Origin: Ferrovum sp.
Lineage (GTDB): Bacteria; Pseudomonadota; Gammaproteobacteria; Burkholderiales; Ferrovaceae
Direction: 5' to 3'
Assembly: GCA_019456405.1 (NCBI GenBank)
Contig: WJXM01000029.1
Location: 1 to 34,724, forward strand
Length of the DNA stretch: 34,724 nt
Positions 34,573 through 34,724 of the stretch are shown here, piece after piece (position 1 is the stretch's first letter; each line of letters starts with the position of its first letter). Below the pieces are notes generated by a model. It did not search any database and was not told the origin of the DNA. It was given only the letters and a program-made list of their open reading frames with translations. The position numbers and the translations under genes are program-made.

Positions 34573-34724
34573 ATGAAAGTCACCATCACTGGGCAACACA
34601 TCGAAGTCACCCCTGCGATACGCGGACATGTGGAGGAAAAAATTGGACGGATCAAACGCCATTTTGAACATCCTCTGGACATCAACGTGGTGCTGCCAGT
34701 GGAGAAAATCAAGCACAATGCGGA
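34573..34724 (+). CDS. hpf: Ribosome hibernation promoting factor HPF, 5' end only
   Basis: The first 50 or so codons of an HPF/RaiA-family protein, cut by the window end. MKVTITGQHIEVTPAIRGHV is the characteristic first strand-helix of the ribosome-binding fold, and KIGRIKRHFE continues the first helix. HPF binds the 30S subunit and forms inactive 100S dimers during stationary phase. It lies 28 bp after rpoN, the conserved arrangement; its length class (short or long) cannot be judged. Confidence 0.92.
   Translation, partial: MKVTITGQHIEVTPAIRGHVEEKIGRIKRHFEHPLDINVVLPVEKIKHNA

Overview
The window reads as chromosome from a betaproteobacterium. The evidence is core gene content and order: aroE-mtgA, argH-lptM-lysA, a CIRCE-controlled groESL operon, ubiA, recG, and a kdsD-kdsC-lptC-lptA-lptB-rpoN-hpf cluster. 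An acidophile of the Ferrovum/Gallionella kind is possible, but that is a guess from gene order and style. About 14 kb of accessory defence DNA occupies the left end and housekeeping genes fill the rest.

Region 1 (1-12.9 kb) is a complete type I-C CRISPR-Cas locus, all transcribed leftward apart from one inserted gene pair. From right to left it holds a WYL-domain regulator, cas3 (HD nuclease plus helicase), cas5c, cas8c with an internal Cas11c start behind a perfect Shine-Dalgarno, cas7c, a HicB/HicA pair, cas4, a divergent RHH/MazF-type pair on the other strand, cas1, cas2, a 181-bp leader, and an array of 37 indistinguishable 37-bp repeats with 36 spacers. Two separate toxin-antitoxin modules are therefore embedded inside the cas gene row. 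One is co-oriented and translationally coupled to cas4. The other faces the opposite way, with its promoter lying on the start of cas1. Several spacers can be read as protein: three encode different conserved pieces of ParB-like DNA-adenine methyltransferases, and two others are the same protospacer taken up twice with one synonymous difference. This suggests repeated or primed uptake from one family of phage or mobile element.

Region 2 (12.9-14.57 kb) is a junction. It contains a DUF4143-type ATPase gene bracketed by two 84-bp direct repeats (79 of 84 bases identical), a tiny ORF with a good ribosome-binding site, and little else. It separates the defence island from the core chromosome.

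Region 3 (14.57-29.6 kb) holds a rhodanese-aroE-mtgA operon (rightward), a lysine/proline-rich histone-H1-like protein with a C10 tract (leftward), argH-lptM-lysA (leftward), groES-groEL (leftward, with a CIRCE operator, a sigma-32-like promoter and a strong terminator), dacB and a small outer-membrane protein (rightward), then a tight leftward run of a CPA2 K+/H+ antiporter, recG and ubiA.

Region 4 (29.6 kb to the end) is the lipopolysaccharide supply and transport operon kdsD-kdsC-lptC-lptA-lptB followed by rpoN and the start of hpf. It is driven by a near-consensus sigma-70 promoter placed so close to the kdsD start codon that the message may be leaderless.
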